6,516 nt of DNA from Succinimonas sp963628765 (GTDB lineage: Bacteria; Pseudomonadota; Gammaproteobacteria; Enterobacterales; Succinivibrionaceae), in assembly GCA_963628765.1 (NCBI GenBank), contig CAVGFV010000194.1, forward strand, positions 1-6,516. The letters run 5' to 3'. Of the stretch, positions 6,467 to 6,516 are shown in pieces (position 1 is the stretch's first letter; every line of letters starts with the position of its first letter). Below the pieces are notes generated by a model. The model was not told where the DNA came from. It saw nothing but the letters and a program-made list of their open reading frames with translations, and searched no databases. Position numbers and translations under genes: made by a program.

Positions 6467-6516
6467 TGTACCCATAACAGTGGACACGGAAGATTTGAGT
6501 CACCCACAATAATGGA
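6467..6516 (+). mobile_element. possible left end of an IS3-family insertion sequence (truncated by window edge)
   Basis: The sequence TGTACCCATAACAGTGGACAC (start 6467; only the first 21 bases are quoted in part here as TGTACCC...GTGGACAC) resembles the terminal repeats of IS3-family elements of the IS150 type, which begin TGTACTGACCC and contain a TTGGACAC-like block at about the same distance. An ATG at 6512, 45 bases inside, is placed where the first transposase frame (OrfA) of such elements usually starts, but only five bases of it are in the window and no good ribosome binding site is seen. Neither the right end nor a target duplication is visible, so this is a resemblance, not proof. 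Confidence 0.35.

Overview
The window comes from an AT-rich, anaerobic (or facultatively fermentative) bacterium. It carries one compact three-gene operon for low-potential electron flow, all on the + strand. Bacterial Shine-Dalgarno sites, tight gene spacing and a classical Rho-independent terminator are visible. The single-chain pyruvate:ferredoxin oxidoreductase (PFOR) and the iron-sulfur-rich neighbours point to a gut, rumen or sediment anaerobe. The sequence alone does not fix the phylum; a low-GC gammaproteobacterium of the Succinivibrionaceae kind or a Firmicute/Negativicute would both fit, and this is only a guess.

Layout: positions 1-266 are a very AT-rich leader without a convincing gene, containing two candidate protein-binding palindromes. 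Gene 1 (267-1376) encodes a soluble 369-residue polyferredoxin with 44 cysteines. It consists of two tandem copies of the C-terminal ferredoxin module of RnfB, each with four [4Fe-4S] motifs. Gene 2 (1399-4935) is a full-length PFOR of the NifJ/YdbK type. Gene 3 (4932-6326) overlaps gene 2 by 4 bases and encodes an FAD-, Fe-S- and NADP(H)-binding oxidoreductase of the GltD/NfnL family. A strong terminator follows at 6352-6394. The remaining ~120 bases contain no supported gene but end in what looks like the left end of an IS3-family insertion sequence.

How the genes may work together (inference): PFOR oxidises pyruvate to acetyl-CoA and CO2 and releases two low-potential electrons. The duplicated RnfB-like polyferredoxin could accept or store them as a multi-cluster wire. 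The GltD/NfnL-like flavoprotein could pass them to NADP+, or run in reverse. Neither the glutamate synthase large subunit (GltB) nor the small Nfn subunit (NfnS) is encoded here, so calling gene 3 a glutamate synthase subunit may be misleading.

The most notable item is gene 1: a membrane-anchor-free, internally duplicated RnfB module with up to eight [4Fe-4S] clusters, placed directly in front of PFOR. I recognise the module but not this two-module arrangement as a characterised protein.
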